From assembly GCF_002902945.1 (NCBI RefSeq), contig NZ_CP026101.1, forward strand, positions 744,001-808,000: a stretch of 64,000 nucleotides of DNA, read 5' to 3'. The translations under genes were made by a program, and so were the position numbers. Below are positions 43,518-51,339 of this stretch, piece by piece. The number at the start of each line of letters is the position of its first letter. Position 1 is the stretch's first letter. The notes below the pieces were generated by a model. The model was not told where the DNA came from. It saw only the letters and a list, made by a program, of their open reading frames with translations, and ran no database searches. This stretch comes from Paraburkholderia caribensis. Lineage in GTDB: Bacteria; Pseudomonadota; Gammaproteobacteria; Burkholderiales; Burkholderiaceae.

Positions 43518-44159
43518 TCAGGTGTCGCCGGGGTCGCCGCCGCCATTGCCTTCGCCGTCGCCGGGCGTGCTATTGGGCCGTTTGGGCGAACTGAAGTACA
43601 TCGCGACCCGCGCCGCGCGCTTGCCGGCAGCGGCTCTGTTCGCCGCGCTCCACGCGTGCGAGGCTTGCTCTTTGGTCGACGTGGCGGGCGCGTCCGCGTG
43701 CGGCGCGATTACGGGCCGCGCACGTTTGCCGGTGCGTTCGATCCAGAGTTTTTCGAGCGCGCCCTCGGCCATCGGCTTGATCGAGATGCCCGAGGTTTGG
43801 GCGTCCCACATCTGCACGGAGAACGGATGCTTGCGCAATTCGTCGCGTGCGATCACGACTTCATGATGTGCGTCGACCAGATAGTCGTAGACGAAATCGA
43901 CGCACAGCCGGTAGCCGCGCTTTTTGGTCGCGTCGGGCACTTCGTACGGCGCGCGGGTCACGTAGCCCGACGCGAACACGCCCTTCGGCTCCAGCGTCAC
44001 GCGATGGATGAACACGCGGTCGCCCGGCAGGATGCTGCGCGAGAAGCCGCAGCCCCAGACGTCGGTGACGGCTTCGCCGGCCGCGACGCGTCTGGCGACG
44101 TCCGGCAACTCGGGCCACGGCCACTTCTTCGGGCTCCAGATCAGCAGAAAGGCAGTCAT
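43518..44159 (-). CDS. EVE/PUA-like domain protein, hypothetical
   Basis: 213 residues. The beginning FLLIWSPKKWPW is like the opening of EVE-domain proteins, which bind modified bases in DNA; SILPGDRVFIHRVTLEPKGVFASGYV fits the PUA-like barrel. The C-terminal ~70 residues are basic and low-complexity. A role in sensing modified DNA would be inference; no nuclease or methylase neighbours it here. Confidence 0.6.
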   Translation of the reverse strand: MTAFLLIWSPKKWPWPELPDVARRVAAGEAVTDVWGCGFSRSILPGDRVFIHRVTLEPKGVFASGYVTRAPYEVPDATKKRGYRLCVDFVYDYLVDAHHEVVIARDELRKHPFSVQMWDAQTSGISIKPMAEGALEKLWIERTGKRARPVIAPHADAPATSTKEQASHAWSAANRAAAGKRAARVAMYFSSPKRPNSTPGDGEGNGGGDPGDT

Positions 44160-44348
44160 CTGGGTCGGATGTCGGTATCGAAGGAACGGACGGCCAGCTT
44201 AACCGATCAGGCGAGGAAAGCCCGGCGTGGGCGGCGGGCGGGGCGATGGCGGGCGTCGGGTACAATCGGGGGCCGTATCCGCAGCGCGGCGCGGTCCGTT
44301 GGGCCGAGCATCGGCCGGTCATCGTGCGCTGCTTCTCAATGGAATTCC

Positions 44349-45551
44349 ATGTCTCAGGACGTCAGATCCCGGCCGGATGCCCGGCTGATTCTGTTGCTCG
44401 GCGCGCTTGCCGCGTGCGGGCCGATTTCGATCGATATGTACCTGCCCAGCCTGCCGTCCATCACGCAGGCGTTCAGCGTCAGCGTGGGCGCCGCGCAGAG
44501 CACGCTGACCAGCTTCATGCTGGGCTTCTCGATCGGCATGTTGCTGTACGGTCCGATGTCCGATGCGTATGGGCGGCGTCCCGTGCTGCTCGGCGGCATC
44601 ATCATGTACACGCTGGCTACAATTGCCTGCGCGATGTCGCTGTCAATTGGCGCGCTCATTACTTTCCGCTTCTTGCAGGCGCTCGGTGCGGGTGCGGCAT
44701 CGGTGCTGGCGCGCGCGATTGCCCGCGATGCGCATGGACCGAGCGACGCGGCGCGCGTTTTGTCGATGCTCGCTATCGTCACGTCGATCGGGCCGTTGCT
44801 GGCGCCTTTGATTGGCGGGCAATTGTTGCTGCTTGGCGGCTGGCGTGTCGTCTTCGTCGCGCTGACGATTTTTGGCGCGGTCTGCGCCGTTACTGCGTTC
44901 TTGCGTGTTCCCGAGACGTGGCCTCGCGAGAAGCGCGCACATGGGGCGGTGCTGCAATCATTCGCCGCGTACGGCACGTTGCTGAAAGACCCCGTCACGT
45001 GGGGGCACATGCTGTGCGGCGGCATGGCGTTCGCGTCGATGTTCGCTTACATCACGGCTACGCCGTTTGTTTACATCGAATACTTTCATGTGTCCGCGCA
45101 GCATTACGGGTTTCTGTTCGGGCTGAACATCGTGGGCATCATGCTTGGGAATTTCATCAACACGCGGGTTGTCGGACGTACTGGGCCTTTGCCTGTTATT
45201 TCGGCGGCTGCGACCATCAGCTTCGTTGCGTCGCTGTTCGTCGCGCTGATGTGTCTGACAGGGTGGGGCGGATTGTGGTCGATCGTCGCCGGGTTGTTCT
45301 TTGTGGTCGGCGTGGTCGGTTTGCTGTCGGCTAATTGCACGACGGATCTCATGCATCGCTATCCGCGGAATGCCGGCGCGGCGGCGGCGGTGTTTGGCGC
45401 TATGCAGCTTGCACTCGGGGCTTTGTCCAGTTTTGCCGTTGGGCTTTGGCATGACGGGTCGCCGCAAGGGATGGGGGTTACGATTGCTGTCGCTGGGTCG
45501 TTGTGTTTTGTGGGGAGGGGGTTGGTTTTGAGGTGGCATTCGCGGCGTTGA
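44349..45551 (+). CDS. Bcr/CflA family multidrug efflux MFS transporter
   Basis: 400 residues, 12 helices. ISIDMYLPSLPSITQAF and the YGPMSDAYGRRPVLLGG loop are typical of Bcr/CflA. Exports drugs or sugars by proton antiport. The start at 44349 matches the family; the open frame further upstream is antisense to the EVE-like gene and rejected. The last 250 bases are extremely G/T-rich on the coding strand, unlike the first two thirds. Confidence 0.9.
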   Translation: MSQDVRSRPDARLILLLGALAACGPISIDMYLPSLPSITQAFSVSVGAAQSTLTSFMLGFSIGMLLYGPMSDAYGRRPVLLGGIIMYTLATIACAMSLSIGALITFRFLQALGAGAASVLARAIARDAHGPSDAARVLSMLAIVTSIGPLLAPLIGGQLLLLGGWRVVFVALTIFGAVCAVTAFLRVPETWPREKRAHGAVLQSFAAYGTLLKDPVTWGHMLCGGMAFASMFAYITATPFVYIEYFHVSAQHYGFLFGLNIVGIMLGNFINTRVVGRTGPLPVISAAATISFVASLFVALMCLTGWGGLWSIVAGLFFVVGVVGLLSANCTTDLMHRYPRNAGAAAAVFGAMQLALGALSSFAVGLWHDGSPQGMGVTIAVAGSLCFVGRGLVLRWHSRR

Positions 45552-45702
45552 GAGGTTTTCGCGGCGCGGGTTGGGTTGGTGTTCTGGCGCATCTGCTGTG
45601 TTTTGTGGTTTGCGCGTCGCCGTTCGGTGTGTCGGTCTTTGCTTTCGCTGGCATCCGCGTGACGTTATCTCGCTTCATGCGTCGCCCCTGTGCGGGGCGG
45701 CA

Positions 45703-45736
45703 CCTACTTTTCTTTGCCGCCGCAAAGAAAAGTAGG
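45703..45736. repeat. 15-bp stem hairpin in left arm of repeat B
   Basis: Identical to the 34-base hairpin at 7938-7971. Confidence 0.92.
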
Positions 45737-46214
45737 CAAAAGAAAGCGGCTCACACCGCCAGCGCTTTTTCTTATCCACGGGCCCCCAACGTCCCCACAC
45801 TTCACACGCCCGTGCCCTTGGTAGTGCCCGTTGCCAACGCTTCGAACAGATGCCTCACCCGCTTCAGGCACCCGTACCCGGGCAAGCGGCAGCGAATGGT
45901 ATGTGCCGCCCAGGTGGCAAACCGTGTGTAGGTTGTAGCCCCTCACACGTTAGCGCTCTTATCAGAAACACCAATCCTGCTACCCGGTCCGGAGTGATGC
46001 GCGTATGGCGCGAAGGCCGACACACAGTTTGCCACCTGGGCGGCGGCAGACTTTCTGGAACGGCGTGCAGTGACGCGGGTATATGAGGCGGGTGAGACGT
46101 ACAGAGAGAACGTTGGCAACGCACGCGAACCGGTGCGTTGCCATGTGAAGTGCGGGGACGTTGGGGGCCCGTGGGCAAACGTCAAGAATTGGCGGTGTGA
46201 GCCGCTTTCTTTTG

Positions 46215-46248
46215 CCTACTTTTCTTTGCGGCGGCAAAGAAAAGTAGG
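46215..46248. repeat. 15-bp stem hairpin in right arm of repeat B
   Basis: Identical to the 34-base hairpin at 8451-8484. Confidence 0.92.
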
Positions 46249-46330
46249 TGCCGCCCCGCACAGGGGCGACGCGTGAAGCACGCTAACGTAACGCGGATGC
46301 CAGCGCAAAAGGCAAAAAAACGAAGAACAA

Positions 46331-46515
46331 CACGCGCCTCGGCACGACAAACCGCGCAATGCCCACGCTAAGGCCGAGCCAGCAAAAAAGCACCACTCGC
46401 GCCACGAGAACGCACCGCGAAATGCCTGCGCCAAAGCAAAAAGGTCCAACCGCCTACACCGCGAGAACCCCCAACAACGAACCCTCAGCGCCGCAGGCAA
46501 AAAAAACCAAAAACC
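46331..46515. other. A/C-rich spacer between repeat B and glk-rpiR
   Basis: About 185 bases, strongly A/C-biased on the plus strand with A-runs at 46494-46508. These read as T-runs downstream of glk-rpiR and may serve to end its transcript. No gene seen. Confidence 0.5.
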
Positions 46516-48432
46516 TCAATCCCGCGGCGAAGCCGCCGCCCCATGACTCAGCCAGTCGAGCACAGCCGACGTATCCTCATCCGAGCCCTTGCGGGCCTTA
46601 GTCACAGCAGCACTGACCTCAGAAGCCGGCGCGGCGCGGCGAATCGCCACCCCAACCGCAAGAATATCGATCATCAACAGATGCAGAACGCGCGAAATCA
46701 TCGACAGTTGCGACTCGCGAATCTCGATATGATCCGTCTCCAGCGCAACAGTCGCGCGCTTCGCCAGCGGCGTATTGCTCGAAGTAATCGCAATCACCTT
46801 GGCGCCCGCCTGCATGGCGACTTCCAGAACACGCAGCAGTTCCGGCGCACGTCCGGACTTCGACACAGCGACAATCACATCACCCTTACCGAGCAATGCA
46901 GCCGACGCCGCCTGCATATAAAGATCGCCGTAGGCAATAGTCGGAATGCCAAACCGGAAGAACTTATAGTGCGCATCCTGCGCGACGATATTCGAGTTGC
47001 CGAGCCCATAGAACTCGATGCGCCGCGCGCTGTTCAGCAGATCGATCGCCGCCTCGACGTGCTCGAAGTTCAGATGCTCGCGCAACTGCAAAATCGCCGA
47101 CACCGTGTTGTCCAGCACCTTCGCGCCGAAGTCCGTCGCCGTATCGCCAAGATGAACCTGGCTGTGCGAGACGGGAATCGTACCCGTCAAACCCGTCGCC
47201 AGCTTCAGCTTGAAATCGGACAAGCCCTGGCAGCCCAGTGAACGGCAGAAGCGGATCACCGTCGGCTGGCTCACGTCGGCCTTGCGCGCGATATCGACGA
47301 TCGGGTCGTTGATGATCGAACGCGGATGATTCAACGCGAGATCCGCGACGCGTCGCTCGGCGGGCGTCAGCGCATCGCGCATCTGGCGAATCCGTTCGAA
47401 CACCGCTGACGAACTGCCACCCGCACGGTTCGACAACTGCTCCGCGAGAATCGCCGAAACACCGAGAAACGCCGGATACTCCGCCGTGATCACATAAGTC
47501 GGCACGTTCTTCAGATACGCCTCGAAGCGGCCCTTCGCCTCGAAGCGCTGGCGGAACGACGAGCGCGCGAACACTTCGCCCAGTCGCGGCACGACGCCGC
47601 CGCCGATATAGATGCCGCCCAGTGCGCCAAGCGTCACCGCAATATTGCCGGCGAAGGTGCCGAGAATGCCGCAGAACACATCGATCGTTTCGGCCGCGAG
47701 CGCGTCGCCATCAAGGCCTTTCTTCACGATCTCCGATACTTCGAGCGTCGCGGGCACGCGCTTCTTGTCGCGTTGAGCCAGCGCGCGATAAATCACTTCG
47801 ATACCGGGGCCGGCCGCCACACGCTCGAACGATACATGCGGCCACTTCTTGCGCGCGTACTGCAGCACGAGGTCTTCCCGCTCGTCCATCGGCGCGAACG
47901 TTGCGTGGCCGCCTTCGCTGCCGAGCGCGATCCAGCGGTCATCAGCGGGAATCAAACCCGACACGCCCATGCCCGTGCCCGGCCCGAGCAAACCGATCAC
48001 GCTGTTCTGACGACGCGCGCCGCCGCCCACCTGCACGCGCTGCGCATCGGTGAGACCCGGCAGTGCCATTGCCAAGGCCGTGAAGTCGTTGACGACCAGC
48101 AGCGTATCGAAGCCCAGCGCGCGGCGCGTTGCTTCGATCGAAAACGTCCAGTCGTGATTGGTCATGCTCACCTGATCGCCATCGACCGGGTTCGCAATCG
48201 CAATCGCCGCATGATTCACGCGTCCGATCTTGCTGTCCTTCAGATACTTCTTGATGACCTCTGCGACACCCGGATAGTCCGCGCAGGGATAGACCAGGAC
48301 CTGCGTGATTTCGCCAGGACCCGTCTCAAGCGCGAAGCGCGCATTGGTGCCGCCGATGTCGGCAAGCAGCCTCGGTCCGTCGGCGTGCTGGCCCGCGCCG
48401 GGGACAGTCTTAGTTTGCACACCAGTAGACAT
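46516..48432 (-). CDS. glk: bifunctional glucokinase / RpiR-family transcriptional regulator
   Basis: 638 residues, a fusion. Residues ~20-340 are a bacterial glucokinase (LLADIGGTNARFAL; LLGPGTGMGVSGL; LGSEGGHATFAP; GGVVPRLGEVF). Residues ~350-425 are an RpiR helix-turn-helix (IARKADVSQPTVIRFCRSLG) and ~460-600 a SIS sugar-phosphate-binding domain (IEFYGLGNSNIVAQDA; VAVSKSGRAPELLRV). The regulator half is HexR-like and could respond to KDPG or other phosphates. Its start overlaps the pgl end by 23 nt. This fusion is characteristic of Burkholderiaceae. Confidence 0.95.
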   Translation of the reverse strand: MSTGVQTKTVPGAGQHADGPRLLADIGGTNARFALETGPGEITQVLVYPCADYPGVAEVIKKYLKDSKIGRVNHAAIAIANPVDGDQVSMTNHDWTFSIEATRRALGFDTLLVVNDFTALAMALPGLTDAQRVQVGGGARRQNSVIGLLGPGTGMGVSGLIPADDRWIALGSEGGHATFAPMDEREDLVLQYARKKWPHVSFERVAAGPGIEVIYRALAQRDKKRVPATLEVSEIVKKGLDGDALAAETIDVFCGILGTFAGNIAVTLGALGGIYIGGGVVPRLGEVFARSSFRQRFEAKGRFEAYLKNVPTYVITAEYPAFLGVSAILAEQLSNRAGGSSSAVFERIRQMRDALTPAERRVADLALNHPRSIINDPIVDIARKADVSQPTVIRFCRSLGCQGLSDFKLKLATGLTGTIPVSHSQVHLGDTATDFGAKVLDNTVSAILQLREHLNFEHVEAAIDLLNSARRIEFYGLGNSNIVAQDAHYKFFRFGIPTIAYGDLYMQAASAALLGKGDVIVAVSKSGRAPELLRVLEVAMQAGAKVIAITSSNTPLAKRATVALETDHIEIRESQLSMISRVLHLLMIDILAVGVAIRRAAPASEVSAAVTKARKGSDEDTSAVLDWLSHGAAASPRD

Positions 48433-49117
48433 CGAGTCTCACTCCCTTGTCGTTCGCCAACGTCGAGATGGCATTTTTTTGTTGGGCGGCTGCGGCGGCA
48501 TTGAGCACGTCGAGCTTTTTCTGACCGGCGATCAACAGAAACAACCGGTCGATTTTCTTCAAGGCGGACATCGACCAGCTCACGCGCGCATGCGGCGCGG
48601 CGCCGGGATGCACGGCGACGAACGGCTCGGCCGTCGAGATTGCGTGATCCCATTCGGGCGCGTCCGCGAAAATCGATGCCGTGTGGCCGTCTTCGCCCAT
48701 GCCGAGCACGGCGATATCGGGCAGCTGACGATCGCCGCTCGCGACTTCGCCGTTCAACGCGGCAACGCAGGCGTCGAGCGATTGCGTCGTATCCACGAGC
48801 GGAAGAAAGGCGGCCTCACGCGCGGCATGCTGCAACAGCGTCTCGCGCACGAGGCGGGCGTTGCTGGCGGCGTCGGTTTCAGGCACCCAGCGGTCGTCGA
48901 CGAGCGTCACCGCAATGCGCTTCCAGTCGAACGGCTGCGCGGACAGGGTTTGCAGAAACGGACGCGGACTCGTGCCGCCGGACACGGCAAGCGTCGTCGC
49001 GCGGGCGCGGGTGGCGCTCGCACGGGCGGCGAGCGACGCATGTAACGCGTCGCCGACCGCCTTCGCCAGCGCGTCGGATTGGGCGCGCGGGTCGTCGAAA
49101 GCGTGAAGCTCGATCAC
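48410..49117 (-). CDS. pgl: 6-phosphogluconolactonase
   Basis: 235 residues from a GTG at 49117, backed by GGAGGAGA 4-6 nt upstream. AVSGGTSPRPFLQTL, VTLVDDRWVP, SNARLVRETLL and LGMGEDGHTASIF are the family motifs. Hydrolyses 6-phosphogluconolactone in the Entner-Doudoroff/pentose-phosphate entry. Lies between zwf (234 nt upstream) and glk-rpiR (overlapping). Confidence 0.95.
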   Translation of the reverse strand: MIELHAFDDPRAQSDALAKAVGDALHASLAARASATRARATTLAVSGGTSPRPFLQTLSAQPFDWKRIAVTLVDDRWVPETDAASNARLVRETLLQHAAREAAFLPLVDTTQSLDACVAALNGEVASGDRQLPDIAVLGMGEDGHTASIFADAPEWDHAISTAEPFVAVHPGAAPHARVSWSMSALKKIDRLFLLIAGQKKLDVLNAAAAAQQKNAISTLANDKGVRLDVYWCAN

Positions 49118-49351
49118 TTCTCCTCCATGCTGCTTTCTTTGTTTGATCTGAATTGCTGCGGGGCGACGGCGGTTCCCGATAGAAGCCGGCGTCGACGTGT
49201 CCCGCTGCGGCCGCAAACGGTCCTTCGATCCAGGACCAGTGCGGCGATTCATGCTGTGTTCAACCGATACTTCCTACGGCGCGCTACGAACCGGACATCG
49301 ATCATCGCAGGACAAAACAAAACGCGCCGCTCAAACGCCACTTACGCCGGT

Positions 49352-50809
49352 TCAATTCTCTTCTTCGAGCCAGCAGGTGCCGTGCTGCGCAAGCATCGCG
49401 CTCGCGGCGGCAGGCCCCCACGTGCCCGCCGCGTAAGGCTTCGGCTTGCCCGACGCGGCCCATTCGTTGAGGATCGGCTCGACCCACTTCCATGCCGCTT
49501 CCTGCTCGTCGCGACGCACGAAGAGGGCAAGGCGTCCGTTGATCACGTCGAGCAGCAGACGTTGATACGCCTCCATCTGGCCTTCCTTGAAGAACTGGTC
49601 GAAGGCGAGGTCGAGGTGGACGCTCGACAGGTTCATCCCTTCGCCCGGCTTCTTCGCGAGGCAATAGAGGCGAATGGTTTCGTTCGGTTGCAGGCGGATC
49701 ACCAGACGGTTCGCGCCCGCGCGCAACGCCGACGCGCCGAGCGCAGAATGCGGCACCGCGCGGAAATTCACGACGATCTCCGCGACACGATCAGCGAGCC
49801 GCTTGCCCGTGCGCAGGAAGAACGGCACGCCCGCCCAGCGCCAGTTTTCGATCTCCACCTTCAGCGCGACAAACGTTTCCGTCGTGCTGTCCGGCTTTAC
49901 GCCGGGTTCCGTCGCATACGCGGGCACGGACGTGCCGCGAATGACGCCCGCGTGATACTGGCCGCGCACGGCGACCTTGCTGATATCGCGCGGATCGATC
50001 GGCTTCAGTGCGCGCAGCACGCGCAGCTTTTCATCGCGGACGGAATCGGAATCCATCGAATGCGGCGGTTCCATCGCGACGATCGAAAGCAGTTGCAGCA
50101 AATGGTTCTGCACCATGTCGCGCAACGCGCCCGTATTGTCGTAGAAGTCGCCGCGCGCTTCGACGCCGAGTTCTTCAGCAATCGTGATCTGGATGCTCTC
50201 GACCCACTCGCGGCGCCACAACGGCTCGAACAGCGCATTGCCGAAGCGCAGCGCCAGCAGGTTCTGCACGGGCTCCTTGCCGAGATAGTGGTCGATACGG
50301 TAGATCTGCTCTTCGCTGAAGATCTCGCCGACGGCGTCGTTGATCGCATTCGACGAACGCAGATCGTAGCCAAGCGGTTTTTCCAGCACGATGCGCGCAT
50401 TCTCGTTCAAGCCGACGGACGCCAGCGCATGGCAGATCGGCACGAACAGCGACGGGCCCGTGGCCAGATAAAACACGCGCGTACCGGAGTGATCTTGCAG
50501 CGCATCGCGCAGCTTGACGAAGTCTTCGGCGCGGCCGAGATCGAGCTTCACGTACTCGATGCGATCGACAAAGCTCGCCCACGCGTTTTCATCGACGCCG
50601 CTCTTCGCGACATGCGCCTTCACGTGTTCATTGACCCATTGCAGATAACTCGCACGGTCTTCCTCATGACGCGCAACGGCAACGATCTTGCCGCCCGCCG
50701 CGAGCATGCCTGCACGGTGCGCTTCATACAGAGCAGGGAGAATCTTGCGCATCGACAGATCGCCAGTTCCGCCGAAGAGAACGAAGGTGAAGCTAGAGTC
50801 GGTTTGCAT
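49352..50809 (-). CDS. zwf: glucose-6-phosphate 1-dehydrogenase
   Basis: 485 residues from ATG 50809 (ACGGAG 5 nt upstream). NADP-binding FVLFGGTGDLSMRKI, active-site RIDHYLGKEPVQNLLALRF and the substrate-site EKPLGYDL are intact. First enzyme of glucose-6-phosphate oxidation. It is first in the zwf-pgl-glk/rpiR set and divergent from gtsA across a shared operator. Confidence 0.97.
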   Translation of the reverse strand: MQTDSSFTFVLFGGTGDLSMRKILPALYEAHRAGMLAAGGKIVAVARHEEDRASYLQWVNEHVKAHVAKSGVDENAWASFVDRIEYVKLDLGRAEDFVKLRDALQDHSGTRVFYLATGPSLFVPICHALASVGLNENARIVLEKPLGYDLRSSNAINDAVGEIFSEEQIYRIDHYLGKEPVQNLLALRFGNALFEPLWRREWVESIQITIAEELGVEARGDFYDNTGALRDMVQNHLLQLLSIVAMEPPHSMDSDSVRDEKLRVLRALKPIDPRDISKVAVRGQYHAGVIRGTSVPAYATEPGVKPDSTTETFVALKVEIENWRWAGVPFFLRTGKRLADRVAEIVVNFRAVPHSALGASALRAGANRLVIRLQPNETIRLYCLAKKPGEGMNLSSVHLDLAFDQFFKEGQMEAYQRLLLDVINGRLALFVRRDEQEAAWKWVEPILNEWAASGKPKPYAAGTWGPAAASAMLAQHGTCWLEEEN

Positions 50810-50868
50810 GCGTCTCCGTGGGATATCCGATGGGCCTGTAAGGCGCCCGTAGTCCGATAAAATATTTT

Positions 50869-50897
50869 TTGACACTGAATTGTAGTTTAACTACAAT
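50869..50897 (+). promoter_or_regulatory. sigma70 promoter of the gts glucose-transport operon
   Basis: TTGACA (50869-50874), 17-nt spacer, TACAAT (50892-50897): close to consensus. Predicted start near 50904, giving a leader of about 435 nt to gtsA. The -10 lies inside the palindrome at 50880-50896. Confidence 0.75.
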
Positions 50898-50906
50898 CCA
50901 AATCAA
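50879..50906 (-). promoter_or_regulatory. probable promoter of zwf
   Basis: On the minus strand TTGATT (50906-50901), 16-nt spacer, TACAAT (50884-50879). Predicted start near 50872, about 63 nt before zwf. It overlaps the plus-strand promoter head-on. Confidence 0.6.
50880..50896. promoter_or_regulatory. HexR-like operator shared by zwf and gts promoters
   Basis: TTGTAGTTTAACTACAA, a perfect palindrome around a central base, resembles the published HexR (RpiR family) consensus, TGTAATTAAATTACA-like. It covers the -10 boxes of both divergent promoters. The obvious candidate regulator is the RpiR half of the Glk fusion encoded two genes downstream. Confidence 0.7.
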
Positions 50907-51339
50907 GAGGTAACGTGAATTCGATGAAAAAAGCGTGCGGGGCTTGTGAACAAGCGCCTTTTCGCGGGTGCACGTAGCTTCCCTGCATGTTAATGGACAA
51001 CGCGTTCCGGCATGCGCCAGAGTGCTCTCCGAGTGCGGCGCAGCATGGCGGAGACAGGCGTTTTCAGCGAATGACGTGCGCGGACCACCTCGAGTCTGCA
51101 ACGCGCCGCAGTCAGAAGGCGGAGCAGGCAAAAATCAAAAGAGGAGACAGTTCTTGCATCGCAAATCACTCATCTCTTGAGCGTCACGCGGCCGAACCTC
51201 GGCACGCCGGCACAACCACATCACCATGTGCCTGCCCGACGCTCGACCGTCCATCGCATTGCCTGTTTGACCAACCATCACACCCTGGTGACATCAGGGG
51301 CCACTCGTTTTTAGTTCAGGTGTCTGGAGGAGATAAGCA
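50907..51339 (+). other. long leader of gtsA
   Basis: About 430 bases without a normal gene. It has a micro-ORF (50915-50977), a small GC hairpin followed by TTTT (50941-50962), and near the 3' end a CCCTG/CAGGG hairpin (about 51284-51301). The gtsA ribosome-binding site (GGAGGAG) follows. Confidence 0.5.
50915..50977 (+). CDS. candidate upstream micro-ORF in the gtsA leader (20 residues, three Cys)
   Basis: GTG start just after AAGAGG at the predicted 5' end of the message, reading MNSMKKACGACEQAPFRGCT, then TAG. A weak GGCTTG/CAAGC hairpin followed by TTTT lies within it, so translation could influence early termination. Seen only as an open frame; expression is unproven. Confidence 0.35.
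   Translation: MNSMKKACGACEQAPFRGCT

Larger units (their letters stand above)
45560..46330. repeat. large imperfect palindrome (repeat copy B) between convergent genes
   Basis: Centre near 45975. The arms contain the same 83-base core as copy A (45679-45761 and its complement 46190-46272) and the same 15-bp hairpins. Inner portions match copy A in reverse: copy B's left arm resembles copy A's right arm and vice versa, so the two copies are inverted relative to each other. The coding frames seen in copy A are interrupted here. Flanks: Bcr exporter (+) and glk-rpiR (-). Confidence 0.9.

Noticed and set aside
40720..43866. A 1048-codon open frame on the plus strand antisense to ribE, ribD and hemL
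   Set aside because: It is Arg/His/Asp/Val-rich in the way antisense frames of GC-rich genes always are, has no domain, and the minus-strand genes are complete and well known.
43512..44348. Long in-frame extension upstream of the Bcr/CflA exporter
   Set aside because: It is antisense to the EVE-like gene; the exporter family starts at 44349.
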